From positions 1 through 5,205 of the forward strand of contig JAKDLQ010000172.1 of NCBI GenBank assembly GCA_030452775.1: DNA of 5,205 nucleotides, written 5' to 3'. Positions 5,187-5,205 of the stretch are shown piece by piece (positions within the stretch are counted from its first letter, which is position 1; each line of letters opens with the position of its first letter). The notes beneath the pieces were generated by a model. That model saw only the letters and a list, made by a program, of their open reading frames with translations, ran no database searches and was not told where the DNA came from. The translations under genes and the position numbers were made by a program. The DNA comes from Micrococcales bacterium (GTDB lineage Bacteria > Actinomycetota > Actinomycetes > Actinomycetales > Dermatophilaceae).

Positions 5187-5205
5187 ATGGCGGACCTGCG
5201 CGCGG
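5187..5205 (+). CDS. Start of a further gene, cut by the window edge; possible WbpB-type oxidoreductase
   Basis: Only MADLRA and one further base are present, so nothing can be identified from sequence. The ATG at 5187 lies two bases after the aminotransferase stop, with AGG (5175-5177) nine bases upstream. A GTG at 5181 in the same frame, overlapping the stop as GTGA, is the alternative, but its distance to AGG is too short. The short charged lead-in is compatible with a protein that moves straight into a Rossmann strand. A Gfo/Idh/MocA dehydrogenase (WbpB/WlbA) is what the pathway still lacks; this identity is inference from context only. Confidence 0.5.

Overview
The window is about 70% GC by eye. 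It has tightly packed genes, GTG/ATG starts that overlap the previous stop codon, and strong GC bias at third codon positions. This suggests a high-GC Gram-positive (Actinomycetota), possibly a Micrococcales-type organism; genus cannot be told from the sequence. All convincing genes lie on the + strand and all are nucleotide-sugar enzymes of a cell-surface polysaccharide (wall glycan or capsule) locus.

Layout: 1-192 is a non-coding and probably unreliable left end. It has a 23-base G run and a 110-base stretch with no A and only two T, which looks like a contig end or sequencing artefact. At 193-1206 is rfbB (dTDP-glucose 4,6-dehydratase), overlapped by rfbD (dTDP-4-dehydrorhamnose reductase, 1203-2102); together they are half of the dTDP-L-rhamnose pathway. 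A strong GC hairpin (2066-2089) in the end of rfbD, followed by a TAAACT hexamer (2100-2105), may mark a transcription-unit boundary.

Three more genes follow: a left-handed beta-helix N-acetyltransferase of the WbpD/WlbB type (2143-2787), a UDP-sugar 6-dehydrogenase of the WecC/WbpA type (2784-4073, with a consensus AGGAGG and an ATGA overlap), and a DegT/DnrJ/EryC1 PLP aminotransferase of the WbpE type (4096-5184). The first codons of another gene (MADLRA...) begin at 5187 and run off the right edge.

The set 6-dehydrogenase + 3-aminotransferase + 3-N-acetyltransferase matches the pathway from UDP-GlcNAc to UDP-2,3-diacetamido-2,3-dideoxy-glucuronic acid (WbpA-WbpB-WbpE-WbpD in Pseudomonas aeruginosa). 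The missing enzyme is the Gfo/Idh/MocA 3-oxidoreductase (WbpB), and the truncated last gene is the natural candidate. The locus would then supply two activated sugars, dTDP-L-rhamnose and a diacetamido-uronic acid, for one surface glycan. No glycosyltransferase, polymerase or exporter is in the window. The enzymes belong to known families; the less ordinary part is the combination in an actinobacterial background. No wholly new system is visible.
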